Below are positions 1-9,830 of a stretch of 64,000 nucleotides of DNA, in pieces. A program made the position numbers and the translations under genes. Source of the stretch: Doryteuthis pealeii (taxonomy: Eukaryota > Mollusca > Cephalopoda > Myopsida > Loliginidae). Every line of letters starts with the position of its first letter. Position 1 is the stretch's first letter. The notes under the pieces are model-generated. The model had not been told where the DNA came from. It worked only from the letters and a program-made list of their open reading frames with translations, and made no database searches. The stretch covers positions 83,418,180 to 83,482,179 of the forward strand of contig CM042143.1 in the NCBI GenBank assembly GCA_023376005.1, written 5' to 3'.

Positions 1-59
1 GACAAACTAAAAAACGAAAATTATTATACCGGCTAAAATCATGTAATAAATATGTATTT

Positions 60-640
60 ACCCCCCCCTCCGCATGAAAAAGATGTGACACAAGGTCAGT
101 TTTAAACGGACTTTAGCAGATTTGAATTCAGAGTTTTCATTCTACAAGATCGATTACATACCAAGATTAAAGGGCCCAGTCTCCCCTACTATTTACCCAC
201 AGATGGAGGGAGAATAGTTGGATTCATACCTTACCCAATGGTGTCGTGAGTATGACGTTAAATTGCATCTAGTGGTGAAGTTCCAATTCTGGAGCTCTGG
301 GGAGTGTGGAGTATCCACTTATCGCCATTACTCCCAGATCCGCGGAGTGGTAGTACCTGTTGAGTCCCATTAATGGGTTAAATAGGAAGAAAAGGAGTAT
401 TAAAATGTGTTTAAAAGAAATTGAATTTGAAAAAGAAAGAATTGAATACCCATCAAGAATGAATAAAACAAAATGTCTTCGGTATAAAATAACTCAACAA
501 GGGTTGAGATGCTGTAAAATTAAAACAATCAACCAACCTTTCCCAAGGGTATTAATGCTATGTGAAATACAAGCAACCTCGTCGAGAATTTGAACTCGGG
601 TCGTTGTACCCATTTCCTACGATGGTAATAATTACATCAC
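60..640 (-). mobile_element. SINE family E, copy 1, split by a family A insertion
   Basis: Family E is a tRNA-headed SINE of about 290 bp. On its own strand it begins with a tRNA-like head (A-box-like 'GTGTAATGGTTAC', B-box-like 'GTTCAAATCCTGG'), continues through a conserved body, and ends 'CTTGTGTCACATCCTACTC' followed by a TA-rich tail. Here the tail lies near 60-100 and the head near 580-645. Positions 245-536 are foreign family A sequence. The broken ends repeat the same target ('CCTTACCCAATGG' at about 231 and 'CCTTTCCCAAGGG' at about 537), which looks like a target-site duplication. Confidence 0.8.
245..536 (+). mobile_element. Family A element, 5'-truncated, nested in SINE E
   Basis: Family A is a non-coding repeat of about 580 bp. 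Its 3' end reads 'AACAAGGGTTGACATGCCG' followed by TAAAATC and an (AACC)-like tail. This copy keeps only the last ~290 bp, including the stretch 'GTGGTAGTACCTGTT'. 5' truncation, a 3' tail and flanking duplications fit LINE-type target-primed reverse transcription. Confidence 0.8.
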
Positions 641-1139
641 ATGAATTTATAAAGCAGTAAAAACTAAATAAAGTTAGTTTGGAGGTTGATTTTGAAGGCT
701 ATCACAATGCAGGTGTAAAGAAAAAATAATAAGGTAACAATGGTGTTGTTTGTTAACCTGTAATTTATTCTTGATATTTCGAGATAAAATCTCTTTTTCA
801 GAAGAACACTGGAACTGTCGTCTTGTTATGGCATTTTTAGCTAAATGAATTTTTTTTTGAAAATGTTACAGATGGTATTTTTTTATAACTGTATTCTCAT
901 GTTGCATGTTTACGTTATCTTTAATATCAAAAATTGTCAAAAAGAGAAAAGTTATCCGTCATTTTTTGTCTTTGTCATTCTTTCTACTTTGTTTTCAATT
1001 TACTTTCTTTTATCCTGTCACGGGGAAAGGGGAAAAAACGTTTCCTAATAAAAAAAATACTAACTGTGGAAAATACATATTTAGAAAGTTTAGCTTAATC
1101 CGGCTCAAAATCATGGGGTAGTATAAACAAAAATGCAGA
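641..1139. other. Unassigned AT-rich sequence
   Basis: I see no repeat from the families in this window, no RNA gene and no convincing coding region. The two overlapping open frames at 845-1121 are low-complexity and have no recognisable domain. Confidence 0.5.
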
Positions 1140-1720
1140 CACACAGAATCTTCGCCTGGTCAACTGGGACAGAAGAATTCACCAACTGCACCTCTGTAAG
1201 TAAGTAAGTAAAGTCGTTGGGATGGCCTAAAGCCGGTATCAGCCAATCAGCAAGGGAGTCTATCCTCTTTTCACTAGCACTAGACCTAGGAGATTGTTTT
1301 GACGTCTGAGGTGGAGCGCCACATCTACCATCAGCTCCTTACTTTACCGTACAGATCTCTGTGCTACTCATACGCTGAGTTGGTGAGGGTCGGTATCGAA
1401 CTAAGAACCTTGCTGTTTTTAGCCGAACGCTCTACCGACAGCTAACACGGCCCCTTGGGTATAATCACCCCAAATGTAACCATCTGTTGGCCGTGGGTGG
1501 CGACCAGTGATGCTCCAGGGCAGAACCTTGGTGTCTGAGTAGTTCATGACATGCAACACCCCGTTTTAGCCCTTACTTAGGCTATACAGGCAGTAGGAGA
1601 GGCCCCTTCCGATCACTTAACTGGTCACGTCAAGCTCTTGCACCTCTATGATTGTTCCGACCCCATTGCCTTTATTGGCAAACCCTCAACCCTTTTTATT
1701 ATATATGTGCTAGAAGGCGA
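1140..1720 (+). mobile_element. Family A element, 5' half, split by SINE C
   Basis: The family A start (an 'AGAATACAGCGACTGCACC'-like segment, diverged) lies at about 1145-1192. The element resumes at 1456 and runs through its central blocks ('CTTACTTAGGCTA', 'CGTCAAGC', 'ATATGTGCTAGAAGGCG') to about 1715, where it stops without the common 3' tail. The gap is occupied by a minus-strand SINE C. Confidence 0.75.
1195..1455 (-). mobile_element. SINE family C, near full length
   Basis: Family C is tRNA-derived. On the minus strand it begins 'GGGGCCGTGTTAGCTGTCGG' (A box region) and carries a B box in 'GTTCGATACCGACC'. The body then includes 'TGGCGCTCCACCTCAGACG' and 'CTAGTGAAAAGAGGATAGAC', and it ends in a hairpin-like 'GGCTGATACCGGC' and a (CTTA)n tail. 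It resembles the tRNA-derived SINEs reported from octopus, but I cannot confirm the named family without a library search. Confidence 0.85.
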
Positions 1721-2460
1721 TGGCTAATTCTTATAATGATAAAACGAAAAACTGACTTATGAATTGTCTTTGTACGGAAGTTTAGTGCACTGAATTGTCG
1801 GTGTGAAATTATTTTATGCTGAACTGTTGTTAAATCAGTGTTAAACAACCTGTTTAAACCGGAGTTCGATCCTCACTGGGTAATCTACGTGTGTGGCATT
1901 GAACCATGACTATAACAAATTTATCTAATATCGGTATTAAATGGGTTACTTTAGGAAGTGGTTTTTAGTCGGCGTTCAGGATGGGCCACCAGGTGTCGCA
2001 TTGCATAAGTTTAAGGTGTTCAGTGATACGAAAAAAAAAAGTCTTGCGTATTTTAAGATCATTTAAAAATATTCGAATAACTTAACATACACAACGGAGG
2101 CGTGATGAAAAAAAAAGAAGATATTTGTACGTGTCGGTAAAAAAGTTTTCAGATTTTAAGTTGTGGATCAAGCTGTGTTTACTTGCAAAGGATATTTGCA
2201 TCATTATCAATAGAGAAGTAAAAAGAAAAAATATGGGAATGATGAATATATTAACACAAATATGAACTATGAAATTGTGTCTGAGGCAAATTGTGCATTG
2301 ACCAGCTGTGTTCGAGCCCGGCTTAAAAGACAGGATCCCGGGTGCTGATTTTCAAGGCAGAATGACATTTCACACTTGGAAGACTAATCCAATACAATCG
2401 TTCCCGTTCACATTTGACGATGTACCGAACTAACTTAAGATTAACAGCTATCATTATTTG
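1721..2460. other. Mostly unassigned, with a SINE D-like fragment
   Basis: About 1855-1905 contains a B-box-like 'GAGTTCGATCCTCACTGGG' matching the SINE D head. The remainder is AT-rich with no recognisable gene. Confidence 0.45.
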
Positions 2461-2764
2461 ATTAGTGGGATCTGTGGATATATCACAGTATAGTAATTCA
2501 ATTATTACGACGTACGTTTGATATGTTTACATAAGAGCTATTGCATATAGTTCGATATGAAAAAAGTATAATAATCTTGATTTAACTCTCTGTTTTTTCT
2601 TCCTTTCCTTCTTTTCCGTAGGTTTGATTAAAACAGATTATATTTATCCCTTCCGCACGCTACCGTTCTCTCTATATTTCCCTTACTCTCTTTCTTTCTT
2701 ATCATATTTTTCTGTGTAGCATGTTCTTTTTCTTCACTTTCTTTCTCTATCATTCTTCGACTCA

Positions 2765-2795
<31 letters not shown>

Positions 2796-3038
2796 TTTAC
2801 ATCTTTTCTGTGTAGAATCTCCTTTTTCTCCCCTTTTTTCTTTGGTCCATTTTGTTTAGCTGAGGTGACGATACTCATAAGAAATAAGAATTCAGCGGAT
2901 AAGCAACAACAGATAATTAGGATTTACATTTTTGCATTTCATGTTGGACAATTTTGGATAGCCTTATTTTAAACCAGAGGGTGTTACAGGATGATAACGA
3001 TCGTACGAATAAGGAACACGAGTATCAATATATAGACT
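2461..3038 (+). mobile_element. Family F element, copy 1
   Basis: Family F starts near 'GGACCTGTGGATATACCACA', which is itself a small hairpin. It then has a pyrimidine-rich middle with (CTTT)n, the block 'GCTGAGGTGACGACACTCAT', and a fixed 3' end 'CGAGTATTAATATATAGAT'. This copy is nearly full length. A short frame (about 38 residues, LIRNKNSADK near its start) is open in several copies but is probably incidental. Class unknown. Confidence 0.8.
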
Positions 3039-3297
3039 ACTCTGAACGTGGCGTTCATTATAAATATCTATAGCTCAATACAATCTCCCCCCTCCCATTT
3101 GACGATTTTCAGAAATATTTTAGGTAGGTTGAAGGTCATAAACCCGCCTTGTCGGCTAGAGCTGTAGAATACGTCGACTGGACCTCGGTAGATTAAACCG
3201 AACGAGGCATATTTACACAGATCCCTGAATAATTACAGTATAAATAAAAAGACAAGATGTGAATAGAAAAAAAAAGGAGCGATTTTGGTAGAAAATA

Positions 3298-3516
3298 CAG
3301 GGTGTTCGGAATAAATTTGACAGTTTTATAAAGAAAAAGAAAAAGTGCTAGGTAACTACTAAATTTAATGGATTGTAAAGAAATTCAAAAGGCACGGAAA
3401 TTACACTACTGTTAACAAGTTTTACTCAAAATAACCGCCATTAGCGTCGATCACAGTCTCAATCCTACTCCGGAAGCTGGAGCAAGCCGATGTTACAGTT
3501 TCCCTGGTAAGGGTCT
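3298..3516 (-). pseudogene. Mariner/IS630-like transposon end with transposase C-terminus
   Basis: The minus strand around 3430-3516 reads as a transposase C-terminal tail (SFRSRIETVIDANGGYFE then stop). Mariner/IS630 transposases often end in a similar '(C)I.ANGGHFE' pattern. The plus strand at 3298 begins 'ACAGGGTGTTCGGAA', a typical terminal inverted repeat start. Only the 3' end of the element remains and I found no second terminus. Confidence 0.6.
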
Positions 3517-3775
3517 TAAAAATACCTTAATTCTTAATATCTATATCCCAAATTAATGTACACAACATTTTTGACTTATAAAACAGTAAATAATGATGAA
3601 AAGAAAATGGCAGTTAATAATCCCCAAAGAGAATTAAGCCATTTGATAATATTTCGCAATAACTGAATTCAGTTTAGAATATAAAATACTCGTTAGTAAT
3701 TAAACTTTTAAACACATTCTTGGTATTTGTTTTTAAGTGATATAAAACATACATACCTCAGTATAAAATATATAA

Positions 3776-4030
3776 GAAAAAATGGACTCGGCGATACGAG
3801 TTCGAATACTGGACGATGCTGGTTGCATTTCAATTTGTGCTTATACCCCTGAAAAAGGTATAAATCCGACTATTCTCCGTTCAGCTTTTAATAAATAGTA
3901 GGGCAGACTGGTTGGTATGGCAACTGGTCTAGGTGAAATAAAACTGTGAATTCAAACCTGTTAAACCCCCCTTAAGAAATTGAACTTGTGTCACATCTTA
4001 CTCGTGTAGAGAGGTTAGTAAATATATTTG
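3776..4030 (+). mobile_element. SINE family E, copy 2
   Basis: Keeps the B-box region ('ACGAGTTCGAATACTGGACG'), the body and the terminal 'TGTGTCACATCTTACTCGTG' with a short TA-rich tail. The A-box side is truncated. Confidence 0.8.
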
Positions 4031-4039
4031 TGTGTCGTT

Positions 4040-4243
4040 GTAAAAGCGGCCAATTACTCACACACAATGAGAAGTAGGAGATATGTAATAATAGCGAATA
4101 AGAGGCAAGGTCAAATACTTGGTAACAGTATATTTATTCAATCAGGAATTCATATACATACTAACTCCCTATCTTGTCTATGTGACAGCTAATTTATAAG
4201 ACAGGCGCAACCATTCTTTTACGGTCTATGGGGGAGGTAGGAA

Positions 4244-4288
<45 letters not shown>

Positions 4289-4818
4289 CCTCGGTATAAA
4301 CTATAATATGCCTCAGTATAAAACATATAATAACTGAGTATAAAATATATCATACCTCAGTATAAAATATAGGGATGTGCTTGTAAACACCCCGGAATTA
4401 ACTGATTAAATTTTTAAACTATTTTTCTCGATTCTTAAAATTTTGATCGTACGATTGAAATTATCCAATCGCAGCTAAATTGTCAAATTGATCTCGAGGA
4501 CAGCACCTGTCACCCACGTCCATTTTATCTAATGTCACTGAGTACGATTTCCCAATTCACTTTTTTCAAATTCTGCTTTTCACTACTCTCAAAATAATAC
4601 ACAGCTAATATATCATTTGACTTTAGTTCAACTCTCTAATCATTTGTACCACTCATAAACAACTGTCATATGTTCAACTGTATGTGGCCGTATCAACTTA
4701 AAATAATCTCAATAAACCTAGGGCGCCGGCTGTTATGTTTCCTTTGAAGCTAGATTATATAATTATATTAGTTTTGATAATTATTATTACACAAGTACGC
4801 AACCACAATCTTCATATA

Positions 4819-4866
<48 letters not shown>
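4040..4866. repeat. (TA)n arrays and a short tandem repeat in AT-rich DNA
   Basis: (TA)n occupies about 4246-4284 and 4815-4866. Between 4287 and 4372 a unit near 'CCTCAGTATAAAATATA' is repeated about four times; a single related unit lies at 3757-3777, upstream of the SINE E copy. I see no gene in 4380-4800. Confidence 0.7.
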
Positions 4867-4870
<4 letters not shown>

Positions 4871-4912
4871 AGTTGCAAATTATTTAGAAGATAAGAAATT
4901 TGCAACTCGCAA
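4867..4912. repeat. Short inverted repeat beside (TA)n
   Basis: 'GCGAGTTGCAAATT' and its complement 'AATTTGCAACTCGC' flank an 18-nt spacer, giving a 14-bp stem next to the (TA)n array. Confidence 0.75.
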
Positions 4913-5173
4913 ACCACCTTCCTATAAAAACCCCGTTATCTAAAAAAAAGAAAAATTATCGGGCAATAAAATAATGAGTATATATATATATATATATATA
5001 TACACCACATTATCACTTACACTTTGAATTCAGACACAATTAATAAGTCAAGAGTATTTCCTAAACATTAGCCTATTTCAACTCGGTCATCCACCAACTT
5101 TTCATGTTTAAAAAACATAACTTTTTCTTTATTTTTTCTTAACACAGATATAAGAAGTATACGCGAAACCCTT

Positions 5174-5178
<5 letters not shown>

Positions 5179-5217
<39 letters not shown>

Positions 5218-5487
5218 CCTCCGGACGACCAGAATGTGACACAAGTTCAATTTATTAAGCGGAGTTTAACAGGTTTGAATTCTTTTCCTTCTCTTAGACT
5301 GGTTACCAAGCGAAGGTTAAATAGCCCAGACTGCCCTAAAATTTACCCATAGCTGGCGGGAGAATAGTTGGATTCATACATTTACAACGGGTATTAGTGT
5401 TGTGTGATATGCAAACAATCTCATCAAGGATTTGAACTCGTCTTGCTGTGTCCATTTTCTACGACGATAACCTTTACATCATGCACC
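5179..5487 (-). mobile_element. SINE family E, copy 3, with (TA)n tail
   Basis: Nearly complete on the minus strand. The B-box-like head lies at about 5425-5445, and the tail 'CCGGAGGAGTTTATATA' runs straight into a (TA)n array at 5179-5213. This is one of several E copies whose 3' end merges with a TA microsatellite. Confidence 0.8.
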
Positions 5488-5584
5488 TTCACAGGATATA
5501 CGGTATCTATCTCATTCCGTTCATATCCATTTATTGCAAAAAACGTCTTCATACGTGTTTACATATATCTCCTATGTTTAGGTA

Positions 5585-5700
5585 TTTACCCAACCCGTTC
5601 ACCACAGATAAGTTGTGACACAAGGTCACCAATATGGGTTTATCCAGCGAGGATTGAACTCGCTTTTCGGTACTAATGTACAATAGCGCGCAAGTGATAA
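5585..5700 (-). mobile_element. SINE family D, copy 1
   Basis: Family D is tRNA-headed. It has an A-box-like 'GGTATAATGGTTAGCAAAC', a B-box-like 'GTTCAATCCTCGCTGGATG', then 'CTTGTGACCTTGTGTCACAT', and it ends 'GGCGAACGGGTTGGGTAAAT'. This minus-strand copy has tail at 5585 and head near 5690. Confidence 0.75.
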
Positions 5701-5752
5701 TATCATTAGAATCGCATTTTACCTATTAATAAATGTCGGAAACTCCCGAAGT
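5677..5752 (+). repeat. Repeat J, left copy
   Basis: A segment with 'ATTAGAATCGCATTTT' and 'GGAAACTCCCGAAGTAG' recurs in the same orientation at 6787-6866. The two copies bracket the Merlin-like remnant, so this may be a flanking duplication or part of the same transposon. Confidence 0.65.
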
Positions 5753-5824
5753 AGGGAGACGCTATTCTTTTTTTTTTCAAATAGAACGCTAGAAAAAATT
5801 GAAATAAAAACAATCAGTTATAAA

Positions 5825-5906
5825 AATGAATTTCTCGGATTTAATTTTCCAAATTTCGTCTTGTACACAAGACGAAATTTGGAAAATTAAATCCGAGAAA
5901 TTCATT
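5825..5906. repeat. Perfect 40-bp-arm palindrome
   Basis: Positions 5825-5864 and 5867-5906 are exact reverse complements separated by two bases (center 'TTGTACACAA'). The right arm is in frame with the downstream transposase remnant, so the palindrome probably arose by local inversion-duplication of transposon coding sequence. Confidence 0.95.
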
Positions 5907-6385
5907 TATAGGTGTGTATTTAGGATGTATAGATTTTTGTAAAGAAATTGTCCTACTAAAGACATTTATTTGTATTAATTGTGAGGGTTCATCATGCAAA
6001 TGGAGACTTACAATGTCAAATATAGACAATTATACATGGAAATGCCCAAAATGTAAAAAATATTTTTCAATCATATCGGGCTCTTTTTTTCAAGAGGTCG
6101 AAACTGGATTTACAGCAGACCAAATAAATACTTTATTTATGGTCCTACGAAATGGCCAATTACTGTAATATACAGCGAAAATGTAGGATTTCGTCAGAAC
6201 ATAAAGTAACTGACTGGAAAAATTTCATTAGGGATGTCTGTTGTGAAACTTTCATCAATAATCCCTGAATTATTATTGAACCAGGACACACGGTTGAAAT
6301 AGACGAGACTGTGTTCAACAGAAGAAAATACAATGAGCAACCGTGCTGATCTGGGTTTTCGGGTGTTAAATGTTTTCATTTTAAA
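5866..6385 (+). pseudogene. Merlin/IS1016-like (ISXO2-type) DNA transposase remnant
   Basis: The frame open from 5866 to 6168 contains a zinc-ribbon pattern (CINC then, after ~20 residues, WKCPKCKKYF) followed by SIISGSFFQ, typical of the N-terminal half of ISXO2/Merlin transposases. A +1 frame from 6161 continues with TDWKNFIRDVC, an internal stop, then HTVEIDETVFNRRKYN. That last block matches the catalytic 'VEIDE..F..RKYNRG' signature. The gene is broken by at least one frameshift and two stops and lacks the C-terminal catalytic region. In its family it would cut and paste DNA at short inverted repeats. I am fairly sure of the family and sure that it is inactive. Confidence 0.8.
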
Positions 6386-6484
6386 ATATTATAAATATAT
6401 CAAAGAAAAAAATCTTTTAGTGATCACTTTAAAATTTTTCCCCCCTTTTTTAGTATCTTAAAGGTTTCGGGTATTTCCGTGAAA

Positions 6485-6780
6485 TATGATAAAATGTAAT
6501 GCTTTTTATACGTAATCTAATGAGATTATCTATTAAGTGCTAATGTGTAATTGTACCCGCTTTTCAGTACTAATAGATCTGCGAGACTAGTTTGTTAATC
6601 ATTAGACAATGAGACAACTATTTCTACTGTGTTTATCTATCTTGGGCGTGTTCAAAAACATAATGAATGGCTCCTTCTTTTAAAAGTGAGAAATTGGACT
6701 TAAAGATCGTTAAGTATAAGAGTATATACGTTATTTAGATAGTAGAAAATAATAAAATCCATACTAATTGAAAATAAGGT
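6485..6780 (+). repeat. Repeat K, copy 1, carrying a SINE D fragment
   Basis: Matches 7433-7645 in the same orientation (shared 'CTTTTTATACGTAATCTAAT' and 'AGTAGAAAATAATAAAATCC'). This copy has an extra ~95 bp at about 6558-6650, including a minus-strand SINE D head ('CAGTACTAATAGATCTGCGA'). Confidence 0.75.
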
Positions 6781-6786
6781 ACAAAT

Positions 6787-6866
6787 GCAGAATAGCGTGC
6801 AAGATATAATATTAGAATCGCATTTTGCGTATAAAGCATTAGATTACGGAAACTCCCGAAGTAGCC
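6787..6866 (+). repeat. Repeat J, right copy
   Basis: Direct repeat of 5677-5752; it ends exactly where the telomere-like array begins. Confidence 0.65.
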
Positions 6867-6902
6867 TAACCCTAACCCTAACTCTAACTCTAACCCTAAT
6901 CC
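6865..6902 (+). repeat. Interstitial telomere-like repeats
   Basis: About six units of CCCTAA/CTCTAA ('CCTAACCCTAACCC' at the left end), which is the complement of the animal TTAGGG telomere motif with decay at the third base. Confidence 0.9.
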
Positions 6903-7019
6903 AAGCGTCTCAAAGTTTCAGGAATTACCCCTGTAACGTGGCGGCTCTCATTTGTAATGGAGTGATATGTTAATAACAATAATTGTGGTATACTTATCTC
7001 TGGACCGGTACTACATTGA

Positions 7020-7425
7020 GAGGCTCGAATCTGGTTGGTGGGCTGATGTTGAGTTGGCTGGCAATTCTTTGATGTTTGGCGTCTGGAAATAACTTGGGTT
7101 TGCTGCCGGACATCTTACCTTGTGCCATTTATAGTTTTTAATAATCACACAAAGTGACTTATTTTTTTTCCTCATGATATTTTTATCCCCCCTCTGTCAA
7201 ACTGCCCTGAGTGAGAGAACACGTCTCACTCCGTCAACGCATCATCCCAAACTCACTCCACACTCTCATCTCTCACTCCTACTCTTCCACACTACGTGAC
7301 ACGTCTCGACCAATAGAAAAATGCCATTGTGACGTTGTGCTGACCCATTCTAAAGATTTTTCGTGCTAATTTACACGCAACTCTACATTCCTGGCCCTTT
7401 CCCTTATCTCTATCCCTCTATTATA
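7020..7425 (-). mobile_element. Family H repeat
   Basis: Reverse complement of the repeat at 61703-62110 (shared 'ACTATAAATGG', 'GTGGAGTGAG' and 'CATCAAAGAAT' blocks). Fragments are also present at 48904-49320, 49500-49870 and 61430-61625. Non-coding, class unknown. Confidence 0.7.
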
Positions 7426-7432
7426 TTACACC

Positions 7433-7645
7433 GTGAAATGTGCTGAAATGTAACGCTTTTTATACGTAATCTAATAATATTATCTCTTGCGCTCTATTCT
7501 GCATTAGTACCCAAAATCATATCTCGTATAATGAATGCCTCCTTTTAGAAATGAAAAAATGGTTCTAAAAATCGTTCATCACACAAATAGATAGGTTACT
7601 TTGATCGTAGAAAATAATAAAATCCGTATCAATTGAAAATAATCT
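7433..7645 (+). repeat. Repeat K, copy 2, lacking the SINE D insertion
   Basis: Second copy of 6485-6780, showing the uninterrupted form of the repeat. Confidence 0.75.
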
Positions 7646-7649
7646 TTGC

Positions 7650-8316
7650 CAAACAACAAATCCATTTTAATACATTTTTAAAATGAATAATTTGAAAAGA
7701 ATTTTCTTTTTGATCAAAAAAGCCGGCAACATTTGAAGAAGAACAAAAAAGATTTTCTTTGTTATTTTCCCTTAAAAAAAAACACAAACATAAAACTAAA
7801 CTCCGGGTTCACAAAGGTAAATAAATCTTTTTGGACTATATAGATAACATAGCAACTCATCCCTCATAAGTAAAGGTAACGTCGATTATCAGAAGCCACA
7901 CATGAAAACAACAACAATAACAACAACAAAAAAAAGAAAAAAAAAAGACTGTGAAGCCGTCACACAAGAGACCAACGACGTACCGCTGGTTGACCGCCGC
8001 TATGATTACCACAAACGAGTCGGTAAGCAAAAGAGTTGAAACTTGAAAGGTTGACTGAAAATGACGCCGATTTTTGTGGTTAGAGATTTTCTCTTTCTTC
8101 CTTTCCCGTTTTTTTTTTTATCCATTTCCTTTCTTGTTACATTTTTTGGACGATTCACCTGACGCGTAAATGGCAGACTTCTGTTGTTATGGCAACTAAC
8201 TTGACCAGTAACAGCATCTAAAAATATCAACATCAAAAGCCAATATGAAAAAGGAAAACACGAAAGGATAAAAAAGGTAACGAGAGCAACATATAGATGA
8301 AAGGAGCGAGGAGATT
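7650..8316. other. Unassigned sequence
   Basis: AT-rich and A-rich stretches (7900-7945) without a recognisable gene or repeat family. (TA)n followed by (GT)n lies at 8317-8359. Confidence 0.5.
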
Positions 8317-8513
8317 ATATATATATATATATATATATAGTGTGTGTGTGTGTGTGTGTTTGGCAGCATTCTTTCATTTATACATGTAGAATTAAACAAA
8401 AGGCACGTCTCCTGTTTAACGATTTTATTAACAATCTTTTGAGCTTTCTGGCCAACTTTTTTGCATTTGGATGGAATCCGTGGATTAGTCCACCGAAGTT
8501 TTTATCCCAAGTA

Positions 8514-8542
8514 GTTTCGGCACTTCAAAGTGCCATCATCAG
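8514..8542 (-). ncRNA. Hammerhead-like core, unresolved helices
   Basis: The minus strand reads CTGATGA, a stem (GGCACT/AGTGCC with a TTGA loop), then GAAAC, which is the order of the hammerhead core. One extra T sits between CTGATGA and the stem, and I could not build convincing helices I and III from the flanks. It may be a decayed ribozyme from a Penelope-like or retrozyme terminus. Confidence 0.35.
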
Positions 8543-8904
8543 GGGTTATGTGTTTGTATTCCAGTTTTTTTTTTCAAGTTAGTAGTAGTGAGAGTAATTA
8601 GGAGGGAAACTCGAACAACAATTATCTATATTCCCTTTCACTCTTTTGAAATCAAATCAAGACTGAACCAAGTAAGTTGTACATTAATGTTACATTGCTA
8701 AAAGGTTAACAAATCTGGCGAAACAGAAAGAATTAAATCAATTTTAATTCACAGAAAAGAAAAAAAAAAAAAGAAATGGTTATAAGATCATGACGATTAT
8801 TAACAAAAAAAGCTTAAATTTCAACCTTACAAAATTTATTATATATGTACAGTTTTTGATGGTTAAAAACTAGGTCTTTAAAATTCGATTTATACACAGA
8901 TATA

Positions 8905-8970
8905 TACTAGCCTTGTCGGTTGGGATTTTAGAATACACCGGCTGCACCTCTGCAGGGTGTAAGACCCATT
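8905..8970 (+). mobile_element. Family A 5'-end fragment
   Basis: 'CCTTGTCGGTTGGGATTTTA' followed by 'GCTGCACCTCTGCAGGGTGT' matches the start of family A and is then cut short. A similar scrap lies at about 3148-3190. Confidence 0.6.
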
Positions 8971-9184
8971 CATCTGTTTAAAGCTTGAGTCTGTTTATGT
9001 TTCACTTCGCGGTAATACACTTGGGGGATACAGGAATCCGTTTCTTTTCCCACCCCAGCGATGGGGAAATAGAAGGTCAGCTTGAGTCGAGAAGGGAAAT
9101 TCAATTCAAACCAACTTTCTTGCTTAAAAATAAACATGCGTTACATCCTACCGGTGACCACCACCGGTACGATGGTGGTGGGTT

Positions 9185-9690
9185 AAATACATACATTAAT
9201 AGAGTTGGTTGGTTGGTTAGATTTTACGGCACGTCAACCCTTGTTGGATTATTTTATGCGTTTTCAAAGACGTTTATTTTATTCATTCTACATGGGTACT
9301 TTTTTAAATTTTTTTTTTAAAACACATTTTTTAAAAATTTTTTAAAACACATTTTAAACTATTTTTTAAATTTATTTAACCCATAGAAGGGACCCTAACC
9401 GGTACTGCCACTCCGTGTCAGAGTGGGTCTGGGAGTAATGGTGAAGAAGGAGTACTCCACATTCCCCAGGTGCTAGGACTTGACTTGACAAGCCGATTGA
9501 TCAGAGGGTGTCTCTCTGATCGCCAGTCTAGCCCAAGTAAGGGCCAAAGTGGAGTGTTGCGTATTGCCAGCCACCAGGGTTTCATCCTTAAGCATCACGG
9601 GTCACCACCCACGGCCAAGAGGTGGTTTCATTGGGAGGGGGAGGATTCTCCCTCTACAGAGGTGCAGTCTGTGTAAAGTCCCAAGCTGAC
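9185..9690 (-). mobile_element. Family A element, copy with internal deletion
   Basis: On the plus strand it opens with the complement of the tail, '(GGTT)n AGATTTTACGGCACGTCAA', and ends at the element start 'AAAGTCCCAAGCTGACAGGA'. About 130 bp of the middle is missing near 9465, where 'CATTCCCCAG' jumps to 'GTGCTAGGACTTGAC'. Confidence 0.85.
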
Positions 9691-9805
9691 AGGACGTTTG
9701 AATATTGATTTTAGAAACTAGCCATTCTACTTGGCAGAAGATTGATGAAATAATTTCTCTTATCCACAACTAACAAACTCGCCATTTTGACTTGATGCCT
9801 TAATA

Positions 9806-9830
9806 TCATCATCATCATCATCATCATCAT
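9806..9830. repeat. (ATC)n microsatellite, 3' tail of the adjacent LINE
   Basis: Nine or so ATC units directly abut the 3' end of the minus-strand LINE, so on that strand it is a (GAT)n simple tail of the kind used by some LINE clades. Confidence 0.8.

Noticed and set aside
1195..1455. Possible real tRNA gene from the A and B boxes
   Set aside because: No cloverleaf with a paired acceptor and anticodon arm can be drawn, and the same sequence continues as a long SINE body in all copies.
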